A stretch of 54,621 nt of DNA from Symsagittifera roscoffensis (taxonomy: Eukaryota > Xenacoelomorpha > Acoela > Convolutidae): the NCBI RefSeq assembly GCF_963678635.1, contig NC_087067.1, positions 19,297,018 to 19,351,638 on the forward strand, read 5' to 3'. Position 1 is the stretch's first letter; the number at the start of each line of letters is the position of its first letter. Of this stretch, positions 21,983 through 33,163 are shown piece by piece. The translations under genes were made by a program, and so were the position numbers. The notes beneath the pieces were generated by a model, which was not told the origin of the DNA, made no database searches, and worked only from the letters and a program-made list of their open reading frames with translations.

Positions 21983-22462
21983 GTAAGAAGTTTAAATATT
22001 AATATTTCGAATACTCTTCGTAGAAATATCACTTAGTTATATTAAGAACTTATGCGCTGTTTCTTGGTCTCGAATGAAAATTTTTGTCATTTGCATTAAA
22101 AATTTGCAACGGCGAGAAGGCTTCAAGAAAAGTTAAAATGGTCAAAATCTGCGGACACCAAAATCTGCAGACTTAAAATTTATCGCCGCTGGAACTTTTT
22201 CAGGCTCTTTTCGATTATACCTCCGCCTCCCAAAGGATCAAAAATGAAAGAAAACTTTTTGTTGAAAGAATTGGATCAATTTTTTAAAGCAGGATATTAC
22301 TATCGGACAGGCCAAAACAAAGCAACTTATCTACTTTAGCCTTAAACAGGTTCTTTTATTTATTTTTTGCTGTATTTTTTTCTTATAAACTTCACGAATA
22401 TGGAAACAAAGGCCTTTGCAACTGTCGTTCAATTCGGTAGGGCGTCAATTCCTAACAAGAAA

Positions 22463-22689
22463 CTATTCGTAACAGGCGACAATTCGTAACAAGCGACAAT
22501 TCGTAACAAGCGACAATTCGTAACAAGGCATTGGCAAGTAGAATACACTTGGTCGGCTGCGCTTACATCGGACAGGAGAGGAATAGTGCGTAAAAATTAG
22601 TGTTTGCCACTTAAACTATAGTTACGAATTGTCGCTTGTTACGAATTGTCGCCTGTTACGAACTGTCGCCTCTTTCGAATGGTCGCTTC
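22463..22689. repeat. Inverted arrays of a 17-bp unit
   Basis: The left array (22463-22527) repeats gcgacaattcgtaacaa about four times. The right array (22621-22689) carries the reverse complement about four times with more divergence. About 90 bp of unique sequence lies between. Such inverted subterminal arrays are seen at the ends of some DNA transposons; no transposase is present. Confidence 0.8.
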
Positions 22690-23126
22690 ACGGTTCAATT
22701 CGCAGTTTTGCATTTAATGTGCCGATTCAACGCTCTAAATATCAGCCCAGTATTTTTTAGTAAAAGTAATTCAAGTTCGTAATAGCGACTTTCATTTTCA
22801 TTTTTTCTCGAAAAGGCGAAATAGGAGGAGATATAACTGAAAAAACACAACTTTGATGAAGTCAGCAAAAACAGGCGGATAAAGTATGAATAGTTAGAAA
22901 CAGTTTTTGACATATTACGGAAGAATAGTTCAAATTATACAATCTCAAAGTAGTAAAAAAAGAAAAAGCCAATTTCAGTTGAACATATTAACAAAAATCC
23001 TCGAAAACAGGCGCTTAAGAATCAAAGCTCAAAAATTATCTTTTTTTTTCTATATTTGCTTGTAATAATTTGTAGTTTATCATTCTAGTATAAATTTTGG
23101 AAAGATTTTTTTCTGCCATGTTTCAG

Positions 23127-23464
23127 AGGAGTTCCTTAAAATGGGTCAAGTTCAAGCAGCACAATCGATGTTTCTCATCAGCGAGTTCATCCTAGTCGGA
23201 ATAATCACTTACTTGATAATAGCCACTGTCAAAATGATGACCTTAAAAACGCCTCTGCTTGTGTTGAACTCATGCTACCTCTTCTTCCTATTGGTCGGCT
23301 GCTCTCTCTTCACTGATTGGCTGCTGAAAAACATCCGAATGTACGAGGGCTACTGTGAGCTCGGCGTACCTTTTATGATGCCATGGCTTGGGCTTGTCGT
23401 TTCTTTATATGGACTGTTGTCAATCAATCTAATTATGTTCTTCTTAAAATTTGCAGATTCGTGA
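23127..23464 (+). CDS. Claudin-like protein (298 aa), exon 3, segments two to four
   Basis: The acceptor is ttctgccatgtttcag at 23126. Two bases complete the codon split by the phase-1 donor of exon 2, then 111 codons run to the TGA at 23462-23464. It encodes membrane segments two (AQSMFLISEFILVGIITYLI), three and four and the short second loop with a cysteine (YEGYCEL). The protein ends almost at once after segment four (FFLKFADS). The exon is followed by AATAAA at 23645, about 180 nt past the stop. Confidence 0.8.
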
Positions 23465-23624
23465 AAATGAAAGCGCGAAACTCTCAAGTGTAATCAATCT
23501 CCGCAACTCTATGAAATTGTAATTGTTGAATGCTGATTAATTTTGTAACAAACTGACTCTTATTCACTTACTAAACTGATCGATCCGGTCTTATTCGAAA
23601 CTATTTCATAAGTCACAATCTTAG

Positions 23625-24684
23625 AGAAATAGACCTTTTGACAAAATAAAACTTGAATTGCCTAAAGAAGCTAGTGGAATTATTCAGTATTTCAGAATGA
23701 TGCGTCTAGTGTACTTACTTGAGTGTATGTGCAAAAAGCCGAAAGAAAAATATTTAAGTAGAAAGCGATAAATCTGTTTAACTAACTTATGGAGAATTTC
23801 GCAGATCTGAACTGAAGTCTTATCATGGACCCTTTTGCCATCACGGACCCTTTTTAACCTTTTTTTTTTTTACAAAAACCTTATTTTGTGATACTTCAAA
23901 ATGAAATAACTGCAAGAATTTGAATTCTTTAATAAAATAGACGCAAATTTTAAATATCGAAAAATTTAATATAATTGCTTTGAAGAGCCATAGTGAAGAA
24001 AAAAATCTAAAATACCCTTAAAGAGTTAACCTGAAACTGCTTTTGACCTATATTTGATTTTGAAAAATGATTTGCTCCAAACTTATTTGAACGCGCACAT
24101 AATATTTGATTGTTATTAAGTGTGAAAGCAAGAGGTGATTGTGACTTAAGTAGGTCGTGATAATTTAAGCCACAATCACTTCTTGCTTTCTCACTTAATC
24201 GCAAGCAAATATTATGTGCGCGTTCAAATAAGCTTAATGCAAATCAATTTTAAAAATCAAATATTGGTCAAAAGCAGATTCAAGTTAAGTCTTTAAAGGG
24301 AATTTAGATTGTATTTTCTTCACTATAGTTGTTCAAAGCAATTATATTAAATTTTGCGATGTTTTAAATTTGAGTCTACTTTGTTAAAGAACTCAAATTC
24401 TAGCAATAGTTTCATTTGAAGTATCTCAAAATAAGGTTTTTGAAAAAAAAGTTAAATAGAGTCCGTGATGGTAAAAAGGTCCATTATAAGACTTCAGTTC
24501 AGTTCTGCGAAATTCTCCATAAATAAGATAAACATGTTTATCGCTTTATACTTAAATATTTTTTCTATCGGCTTTTTGCACATACACTAAAGTAAATACA
24601 CTAAACGCATCATTCTGAAACACTGAATATTTCTACTGGCTTCTTATTCAATTCAAATTTCGTTTTGTCAAAAGATCTATTTCT
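23625..24684. repeat. 1-kb palindrome with 27-nt loop (palindrome 2)
   Basis: Left arm 23625-24143 and right arm 24171-24684 are inverted copies with scattered differences and small indels, so older than palindrome 1. The left arm starts in the 3' UTR of the 298-aa gene. A 52-nt block spanning the loop (24115-24166) recurs in direct orientation at 24688-24739, just outside the right arm, with five differences by eye. The architecture is the same as palindrome 1. Confidence 0.9.
23645..23650 (+). terminator. Polyadenylation signal of the 298-aa gene
   Basis: AATAAA in the context caaaataaaacttg, downstream of the stop codon. It lies inside the left arm of palindrome 2, so an inverted copy of the tail region exists about 1 kb further on. 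Confidence 0.6.
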
Positions 24685-24739
24685 TCAATTAAGCGTGAAA
24701 GCAAGAAGTGATTGTAACTTATGTAGGTCGTGATGATTT

Positions 24740-26629
24740 TGTTTATTTCTTTTTCAGGAAAAAAATTTTTTAAGCCTAGTTTGAATTTTTGCGGATTTCA
24801 ATTTGAATTCTTTTCAAGTTCAGTTTGTTTCCGGTGTTAAAAACAAAAAAACACTAATGAACAGCAAAAAACTAAGTCACTAAAAATGTGATTGACTTTT
24901 TTTCAAAAATTAACTTTACTTTTTGAATTCCCAGCGTAATAAAAAAATAACTGCTGATGCATTTTTCTGCAAATAGGGTAATTTAAGTATAACTTGGCAA
25001 TTCATAAACAATTTTTCAATTCATCAATGTAATACATATTAACTCGAAACTCGAAAAAAAAACAGTTTCAACAACTTTAGTCTATTTTTTTTATTTCTTT
25101 GAGATGTTTTACACCACTTTGCGACCACCTGTTGGTATTTTTTTCCAAAAAATAAACCTTTGTTAGACTATGAATCAGTTGAGTTTAGCTTTGATTTAAC
25201 TTCGATGCTCAATTTGGTCCTCATATTGATAAAATAGTTGAATTGATATTTTTTTAACAGCTAAGCAACTCAAGTTCAACTTGCTACACGTTTTTCTTCA
25301 AATGGCAAAAACTCTGTGGTCTATTACTATACATTTTGATATTCGTTTATTGTTAGATCAGCTCCTGGCACTTACAACAACATTTTAGAAAACAAAATGA
25401 TCGAAAATTTCTCCCCTCGCATAAAAAAACCATAGTTTTTATGATGGACTCTCTGAACTAATTTCTTTACTCTCTCGTTTGCATCAAGGAGAAGAAATAA
25501 TTCGATTCCTAAAAATAGCCTTTGACAACATCATCATCTTACATCATTTGCCATAAAATGCAAAAAAAAATCCATTTATTAACCTCAGAGGAAAATAATC
25601 AGAACATTTTTTATTCTTGATTAACTGAGAGTTTTCAATACTCAAGTATCAAAAAAAATTAATATCCTCCGATTTTCAGCCGGCTGGCTCGCTTAAATCT
25701 CCGGAAATTAGAATACAAATTTAAAATTTGAAACGGGTTTATCTCAATTTTGGAAATTTTTTCAGTTCAGTCAAATCATGCCTGAAAAGATTTGATATGA
25801 TGCATTAGTCAACCAAATACTACAGCGTTTTTAGTGAAATTGATTTTGCTGAGAAAGTAAGACATCAGAAAAAATAATTAAAACACACCTGCAGGCAAAT
25901 TTCCTTCCCACGTTCAGTGGTCGGAACAACTAGTGTGTATGCTCAAATGTTTTTTTCCATGGTAGTGTAACCTATAAACTGAAAATCATCTGAAAACCAT
26001 TAATGCCTTTAACTAAAAAGAAAAATACACTCCAACTTTTTTTTTGTAAATTTATGGGGGATTAAAAAATTGCCAAACCAATCAAAATCAACGCGCAAAA
26101 ACATTCGTCATATGGAGGCGTTATTGGAAAATTATGTAATTGAAAATGGAAATGAGCTATAAAATTAGTTTTACTTTTACATAGACAGACACAAAAGAGG
26201 TCACTTTTTATTTAAAATAGCGCCTGAAGTCATTATTCTAAATCTGAAAGAAAAATAAAGAAAAAAATGAAGAAAAAATAGCAAATGATTGCTTTTTCTA
26301 TTTCTTTGCCATGTTTTGTATAAAAACTTAACATCGGGACTTTAAATGGTGTTCAGATTATGTAATCACTTTTTTTTGAAATTATATAGAGAAACACCAT
26401 GAAACTATTTTATTATCGATTTATAATTTGTTCAGCCATGAGTAACTGAAATTAGTCCCCTGCTGTTCAGTTTCAATTTTTTTGCGCAAATTTCACTTTT
26501 AATTTCTTTTTTTCCTTTCAACTATTTTCTGTATTCAAAAATTCAGGGAAGGGGAAGTTAAAAATAGGGGGCTCAACGATTGCTAATTTTGTCTTATGTA
26601 TATATTTGTATGTGTATGTGTATATTGTT
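24740..26629. other. Intergenic; contains a partial family A copy
   Basis: AT-rich and non-coding. From about 25630 to 25927 a reverse, diverged copy of repeat family A ends in cagtggtcggaacaac; its left end is not clear. Nothing else recognised. Confidence 0.45.
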
Positions 26630-26872
26630 TTGCCCTTATTTTGGCAAAAAAATTGCGTTTTTTTGGCGCGCGCTCCCCCTCAAAAAATAGTTAATATTGG
26701 CGCCTAAGGCGCTCTCTGAAAAATTTTAGGGTCGGTAGGCCAAAAATGGGTTTATTAAAAAGTATCAAAGGGGGGACCCTTTGGGTCGGCAGGGGGTCGA
26801 ATCCCTGAGGGGGGGGGGGGGTTGAAGCGTCCGCCCTCCCCCCCTCCCCCCCCCCCCCTAAATCCGCCCCTG
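26630..26872. mobile_element. hAT-like MITE fragment, right end
   Basis: Ends in cctaaatccgcccctg like the 8031-8429 element and shares internal blocks with it (ttagggtcggtagg, ggtcggcagggggtcgaatc, a C-tract before the end). The left end is missing; the right end directly abuts the GTAT array. Confidence 0.7.
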
Positions 26873-27530
26873 TGTGTATGTGTGTATGTATGTATGTATG
26901 TATGTATGTATGTATGTATGTATGTATGTATGTATGTATGTATGTATGTATGTATGTATGTATGTATGTATGTATGTATGTATGTATGTATGTATGTATG
27001 TATGTATGTATGTATGTATGTATGTATGTATGTATGTATGTATGTATGTATGTATGTATGTATGTATGTATGTATGTATGTATGTATGTATGTATGTATG
27101 TATGTATGTATGTATGTATGTATGTATGTATGTATGTATGTATGTATGTATGTATGTATGTATGTATGTATGTATGTATGTATGTATGTATGTATGTATG
27201 TATGTATGTATGTATGTATGTATGTATGTATGTATGTATGTATGTATGTATGTATGTATGTATGTATGTATGTATGTATGTATGTATGTATGTATGTATG
27301 TATGTATGTATGTATGTATGTATGTATGTATGTATGTATGTATGTATGTATGTATGTATGTATGTATGTATGTATGTATGTATGTATGTATGTATGTATG
27401 TATGTATGTATGTATGTATGTATGTATGTATGTATGTATGTATGTATGTATGTATGTATGTGTGTATGTATGTATGTTAAGTATGTATTTATGTATGTAT
27501 GTATGTATGTATGTATGTATGTATGTATAA
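26873..27530. repeat. (GTAT)n microsatellite, about 650 bp
   Basis: Nearly uninterrupted GTAT units with a few variants (tgtg, gttaagtatgtattt) near the 3' side. The long tyrosine/methionine/cysteine or histidine/threonine frames through it are artefacts of the repeat. Confidence 0.98.
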
Positions 27531-27533
27531 ATG

Positions 27534-27813
27534 CAGTAAAGATCTGTGATTTTTTCGAGAGAGGAGGGCTGGTTTTGAAAAAACTCAAAAAATTTAGCTT
27601 AACTATAAAAGCCATAAAAAGCCGTTTTTAGGCAATTTTTGGAAAACATTGACCAAAAAATCGCGTTTTTTTTGCTCGCGCTCCTGCCTCAGAATTAGTC
27701 TTTAGAAAAATTTTAGGGTCCGTCACCAAAAATGGATATCTTAAAATAGTACAAGGGGGACCTTTTGGGTCGACAGGTGGTCGAATCCCTGAGAAGGTAA
27801 GTGTCCGCCCCTG
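27534..27813. mobile_element. Degenerate hAT-like MITE
   Basis: Starts cagtaaagatctgtgatttt and ends gtgtccgcccctg, diverged versions of the ends of the 8031-8429 element. Internal blocks 'ttagggtccgtcaccaaaaa' and 'gggtcgacaggtggtcgaat' are shared. Flanking 8-mers do not match. Confidence 0.65.
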
Positions 27814-28161
27814 ATGTTGACAATATTTAGACAACAAAATATTAATTAAATTTTTCACTTTATTTACATGCAGAATATAAAATGAATATCGGGCATTTTT
27901 TGGTTATAAGCCTGGATCTCGGAAATGATAAAATTTAGATATATTTCAAAGAAACTCTTCTAATAGTCTCCCATTGTCATGACATACATGAACATGGCAT
28001 TTAGTTGACTGACCGAAATTTAATTAAAACAAAAGCAATTCTCATATGCCGGGGTGTAACGGAAAATTGTTACGCATCGTTTCGAAGAAGCTTGTTCAGG
28101 AGCCGGAGGGCATTTAAATCGCATAAGTTTAATTCTGAGGAAAATGCATTGTTAATTTTTT

Positions 28162-28751
28162 GTTCCGACCATTGAAAATGCGGAGGAACTTTGTATTCCG
28201 GTGTGTTTTAGTTTTTTGCTTTTTGTTTTCCTCGCAAAATCAGGTACCACAAATAATGATCGGACCGGTTTGAGTGATATATCATATTAAAGCCATTTCA
28301 GCCGTTATTCGAACGACATAAAATAACTTTTTCAAAAAATTGTCCCATTATCGAGAAAAACCGGTTTGATATTTTTGATTTTTCGTCTTAATTCGAGCGA
28401 AGGAAGCAAGCGAGCGAGCAGGCTTACAACAGCAGATTTATACCTAATTTAAGACCTTAAGGCTTATTTTTAAGCAATTAAACTAGTTTTTGGAGTTTTT
28501 AGCTTCAATTTTGGAACCAAAAATTTTTTAAAATCAAAAATTTTCTCCAAAAATTTTGAAAAAAAAAATTTATAAACATTTTTTTAAAAATTTTTCCAGT
28601 CTATTTTCTACAAAATTTTTGGTCCAATTTGCCTATATTACTATTACTTTCTTATATGCCTCAGATATTTTACATCAGATCTTTTTATCACACCAAGCAG
28701 AAAAAACTGCACTAGTCTAGGACGTTGTTTTCTAAAGACTATGGTCGGAAC
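28162..28751 (+). repeat. Dispersed repeat family A, longest copy
   Basis: Left end gttccgaccattg, right end atggtcggaac. Internal blocks aatcaggtaccacaaat, gagtgatatatcatatt, cgagaaaaaccggttt and gcgagcgagcaggctt are shared with the copies at 1241, 9911 and 30426. Non-coding. Confidence 0.65.
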
Positions 28752-29137
28752 ATTCTGTGCTGCTTGCACAGTAACCGGTTATACTTGATATTATTTGATT
28801 TTCTTTATGCAAAAAATTGGCATTGCTCAACAAAACAACCAGTCTGGAATGTGGGAAAATAATAGAAACGAAATGTGTTTAGACAGGCCTGATAGCTTTT
28901 GCAGTTCGTCTGCGAATTGCAGAAGTTCCAAATATTTTTATTATTATTAATTATTATTTGATTTTCACTTTCTGCACTTTGAATAAAATCAATCATTTTT
29001 TAAATTGAGCTCCAGTTTAAGCAGGCCAATCAAAACATTCGAGTATTGGTATTTTTGTCAGCTTCGAATAGGGATGTCAAATTAGAGCGTACAAAATTTC
29101 TCAACATTTTTCAAATAAACAATTGCATTGAAAAACT

Positions 29138-29143
29138 TTTATT
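29138..29143 (-). terminator. Polyadenylation signal of the 217-aa gene
   Basis: AATAAA on the minus strand, about 80 nt past the TGA at 29225-29227. Confidence 0.6.
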
Positions 29144-29224
29144 TTTCAGGTCAAAGCCACCCATGAGAAAAGGTATTTAAATGGTATACGCTCTGATTTG
29201 TTTTCACCCGTCAATCACTAATAT

Positions 29225-29366
29225 TCACTCGGCCTCGACTGCCTGTCCGAACTGAGTCGTGGCTTGTTCGGTGTCGGGATTAGTCGTAGCAGTGTTCGTA
29301 TCTCTTCCTTCGTCCACGTCGTACGAATCATGAGGGGTGTTCATGTCGGCTACTGTTCCCACCAGA
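29225..29366 (-). CDS. Claudin-like protein (217 aa), exon 4, C-terminal tail
   Basis: The acceptor is ttttctgtctgctcatgag. One base completes the codon split by the phase-2 donor of exon 3. The 46 codons finish a short fourth membrane segment (LVGTVA) and then an acidic, threonine/glutamine-rich cytoplasmic tail (SYDVDEGRDTNTATTN) ending AVEAE. Raised GC supports coding. Confidence 0.75.
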
Positions 29367-29948
29367 CTCATGAGCAGACAGAAAAGTGAGAGGGCGAACC
29401 TTCAAACAGTGATTGAATTTCACAATTTTCATGAAAAAGAAAATGATCATGGTGTAGATTTAAGGCATTCATTAAAAAGCGATTCAGTTTTTGAAAAAAT
29501 TAGGCAAGGAGTTAAGAGTCAGCTTATATAAGCGAAGAAGAATTAAGAGTTTACTTGATTAGCTTAATTTTAGACTGAAAAACAAGTTTAACTCTTCTCT
29601 TTTGCTTTTCTTTGAACATACTGAGTACCAAATCGGACTGTATCTCTATAAATGACTAATTCAAGGGTTATGCATACGTGCATATTTGCCTTTTGCTTTT
29701 TTGATCCTAGAACCATTGCTCCGTCCCCTTGATTGGTTGTTGAGAAATTACGGATCTCTTAAAGTACTACCCCCCCCCCCCCCCCTATTGCAACGATTGG
29801 TTCCTATAACCGCTTAATAGTTGAATTAGTCCCCTCAAGAACGGTGGAGGTATTCGTTACAAAGAACGGGGAGGGTAAATGGGTAGTTAAGATATGCGAA
29901 AATTTGAACTTTAAAAGAGACTCTTTCTCTGCTGTGTGAATCCCTCAT

Positions 29949-30258
29949 GGGCGAAAGACCGAATGCACGAAAGTTTTGGCAACCAGTCACAGCTCAGTAT
30001 TCAAAAGTTTGTACGAAATAAGCGATAATTTCAGACCAAGCTAACATCCCCCAAATCCGTTTAATTTGGTTCTAAATTGGGATTTTTTAGCCAGTCAGAA
30101 TCGATCAATTTTCATGCAGCACTCAGCAAATTTAATGCGAATTAAATGCTTGGGTGGTAGAGCTTAACTTAGTCTATCTGGAGGGTGGAAAGGAGAGTAT
30201 GTTAACTGGATCCCAGCTTTGTATTTTTTGAGAATTTTCGCTCATTCGGTCCTTCGCG
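29949..30258. mobile_element. MITE family B, copy 2
   Basis: Ends gggcgaaagaccgaatg and cattcggtccttcgcg are inverted and match copy 1 at 14861-15164. It lies in intron 3 of the 217-aa gene, 25 nt from the exon 3 donor. Confidence 0.65.
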
Positions 30259-30283
30259 CTTGAAATAGTCCCCGTGTGCTTAC

Positions 30284-30383
30284 CCTGTCCAAATGAGAGC
30301 GCCACTCCACTCGAGATGGTCGACGGTGGAGATCTTGTTCAAGCCACTCTGCATACACGCACACGCTATCACCAGAAGCAACA
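30284..30383 (-). CDS. Claudin-like protein (217 aa), exon 3, third membrane segment
   Basis: The acceptor ttgtgtttgtgtag and donor ACAGG|GTAAGC bound 100 nt: two bases completing the exon 2 split codon, 32 codons, and two bases into the next. It encodes LLLVIACACM and the second loop with DHLEWSGALIWT leading into segment four. The partner exon 2 is 19.7 kb away because of the retroelement in intron 2. Confidence 0.75.
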
Positions 30384-30425
30384 CTACACAAACACAACTA
30401 CAGTTTAACTAGCCGGAAGGCTTTT

Positions 30426-30847
30426 GTTCCGAACATTTGAAAAAATGGAGGAACTTTGTATTTGGGTGTATTTTTTTCTAACGCAAACTCTGGTACCAGA
30501 AAAAAAATCAGAATGGGTCCAATGATATATCATATTAAAGTCCTTTCAGCCGTAATTCGAACGACAATAAAAAAAATTTTTCAAAAAATTGTCCCATTAT
30601 CGAGAAAAACAGGTTTAACACTTTTGATAGTTAGTCTTAATTCGAGCTAATAAAGCGAGCGAGCATGCTTACAAAAGCTTATACTAAGCTTAAATTAAGC
30701 CATGAAAACTTAATTTTACTTGATAAAGAGAGTTTTTTTGAGTTTTTTAGCGCTCTTTTGGAACCAAAAACTTCGAAAATTTAGAAAAAACGACACTGAT
30801 TTGAAAAAACAATTTTTTTTGTGTTTTTATGAGACTATGGTCGGAAC
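30426..30847 (+). repeat. Dispersed repeat family A, short copy
   Basis: Left end gttccgaacattt, right end atggtcggaac. It shares the gatatatcatattaaag and cgagaaaaacaggttt blocks with the 28162 copy. It sits in intron 2 of the 217-aa gene just upstream of exon 3. Confidence 0.65.
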
Positions 30848-31131
30848 ATTCTGTTCTTCTTGCACAGTAATAGGCTATCCTTGTTAAATTTAGTTTTCTA
30901 AGAACAATTTATTTAGTAAACTATTTAATTGAATGTTCGTATTTCTACAACTTCATATATAAAAGTTTTAAAGATATTAGAAGTCAAATCAAATCGGAAG
31001 TCCTGTAATTCAAAAATAATTATAAAAGTTTTCAAAAAACCGGCTTGAATTGATTTTTTGATGTTGGGGAAAGTAGGGTCATTGCTTGTAAAGATCTTTG
31101 TGTCATTTTAATTGTTTTGATTGTTTTTGAA

Positions 31132-31135
31132 TTAG
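31132..31135. repeat. Target-site duplication TTAG, left
   Basis: TTAG precedes the left LTR; the same TTAG follows the right LTR at 50056-50059. Confidence 0.85.
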
Positions 31136-31545
31136 TGAGTTAGGACCGATGTGGTTAACTCATAGAGTAATTTCGGATAGGGTACACCGTCTGCTCGTCA
31201 CGCTATCTTATTTTCGGCCGGATAGATTCGTGCAACTTCTTAGTCTAATACCGATCCTAATCTTACTCTTATACTATCTAGTCTCAGGTTGTTTAACTAG
31301 TCTCTGCTAGGCTCAATAGATCTAGGGTATACTGGTTTATTGCGGTTGCTGAAGTGCTCGGGAGAGTCCAACTAATTTCTAAGTTAAATTCAAATCTCTC
31401 TGGTGCTGAAATTACAAGTAACTTCAGCACTTACAAATAAGTGGGTTGTTAGTTAGATGGATCATGATTGGTTAATATTAAATACTTTACATTGGTAAAA
31501 CATTTAATTTATCCAATCATAAAATGTAGTTTAGATCAGGTTCCA
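31136..31545 (-). repeat. 3' LTR (410 bp)
   Basis: Plus-strand ends are tgagttagg and ggttcca, so on the coding strand it runs TGGAACC...CCTAACTCA. No difference from the right LTR was seen by eye. Preceding coding-strand sequence is CCCGGATGGG, only a weak polypurine tract. Confidence 0.95.
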
Positions 31546-33163
31546 CCCATCCGGGTTTTACAGAGTTTTTTTAGAATAGTTCTTCTGCAATTCGAAGGAT
31601 GGATGATGGACGTTGGTGTTTGGTGAACATCATAATTTTCTTCCGCTTCTTCTTTGTTAAAGAAGTTTCAGGAAGCTGGAGTTAGGGACATAAGACGTTG
31701 TGTTCTTCTTGTGACAACGACTGAGTCTCTGCAACAAAATCAATTCTGATTTCAGAATGGTTGGCTATGTCAGGTTTTTCTGTTCTTCGGGGAGAACTTC
31801 TTTTGTGTCTGATCTAGCTTGGGAATGGCGTGGAGATTGTGCGTGGAGGGGAAGCCTTGTTACTCGGATCTGTACGTATACTTGAACATCGAGGTGGTCA
31901 TTGGTCTAGTTCAATGAAGTCCTTTTCTGCGAAGTCAAGTCGTACTCTAAATCCTTTGAGTTGTGATTGTGAGTGGCATATCGATTGTGGTTGGTCATTC
32001 TCTCTCGAGTGTAGTGGGGTCGTTTTGTCTTTAGATGTTCGTCCTTGGTGTTGTATTCTGATCTATGTATTTGCATAATGTAATTTACATTTTATAAAAC
32101 ATTTATTAGTTTAATATTTTTTAATTATGATTTTAGTTAGTTGTTTTCACAAAAGCTTTTTGTTTTAGTTCGGTTATTTTGAAGAGTTACTCACACTTGA
32201 GTAGCTCTTATTAAAAATAAAGGTGTGGTCACAAAGCGTGGATGTAGCGCGGTGGGTTAGGCCGGCTATAGAGCATGCTCAGGACGTCCTTCCTGGTGGG
32301 TTAGGCCAGGAGTGGGAGTATGATTTCATGCGGTTTTTGTGAGGGGTCCTGTTATGTGACAACGTTTTATGTTGGGTTTGTTGTGGTCTTACTTATGTCT
32401 TGTTGGTTATGTACTTTTTCCAAAAATCAAATTGTTTGTGGTATGGGTTTGTCTTTCGACTTTTTTGTGTTTTATTATTTCTTTCTAAGACTTTGTAATA
32501 GTCTTCAAAAGAATAAATTATCCAGTTTTAAACTGGGTTAATCCGGTTTGGGTACCGTTGGTTTCCTTTTCTAAGTCATGCTGTTATTCTATGATTTGTG
32601 GTATTTAGTAAGCTGCGTTGGTTAGTTTTGTTTAGTATATGATTCCTTTCCAACCGGGTTAAAGGAAAGTTTGAAACATGTTATTATATGTTAGAGTTGT
32701 TGAGTGTGAAAACTTGAAACTGAAATTCATTATTTTAAACAATTCTTCGTGGGCGAGCTGTGCGAGTGTGGATAGAATTTCTGTGCGAATGAATGAAAAT
32801 ATCAAAAGGTTAGTACTGCAATTGCATTTTATTAATTTACTGCATAGAATTTGGAAATTTACTGCTAGTTATGGGGGAATTTTAAGTTACAAATTTTCAT
32901 TATAATTAGATTTACTGCTTGTGGGGGAAATTTTAGAAATGAATTTACTGCATTGGTATTAAATTTATAAATTTATAAGTGTAAGAGATTAATAGAATTT
33001 TTGAAATCTGTTTGATGAAATTTGCGATTTTTATTTGTCTTTTGTGGTTTTTGTAGGTGATCGTCTGATGAAGGCTAAAAATCTAAAGAAAACATGAATA
33101 AAGTATGGTGAGTTTTTAATATTTCAATTAGTTAGTTATATTCATTTAATTCATACTTACCTG
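31546..33163 (-). other. Non-coding 3' region of the retroelement
   Basis: About 1.6 kb without a long coding-strand frame. It contains degenerate tandem copies of 'tttactgc...gtgggggaaattt' (32838-32960) and a duplicated ggtgggttaggcc (32249 and 32297). On the coding strand a strong splice donor CAG|GTAAGTATG (about 33153-33161) begins just after the stop of the 601-aa ORF, so part of this region may be an intron. Short plus-strand frames here are not supported. Confidence 0.6.

Noticed and set aside
22463-22689. CRISPR array
   Set aside because: 17-bp units are directly tandem without spacers, appear in inverted orientation, and the genome is clearly eukaryotic.
26755-27631. Long frames on both strands encoding endless CMYV or IHTY repeats
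   Set aside because: They are translations of the (GTAT)n microsatellite in all frames and have no biological coding signal.
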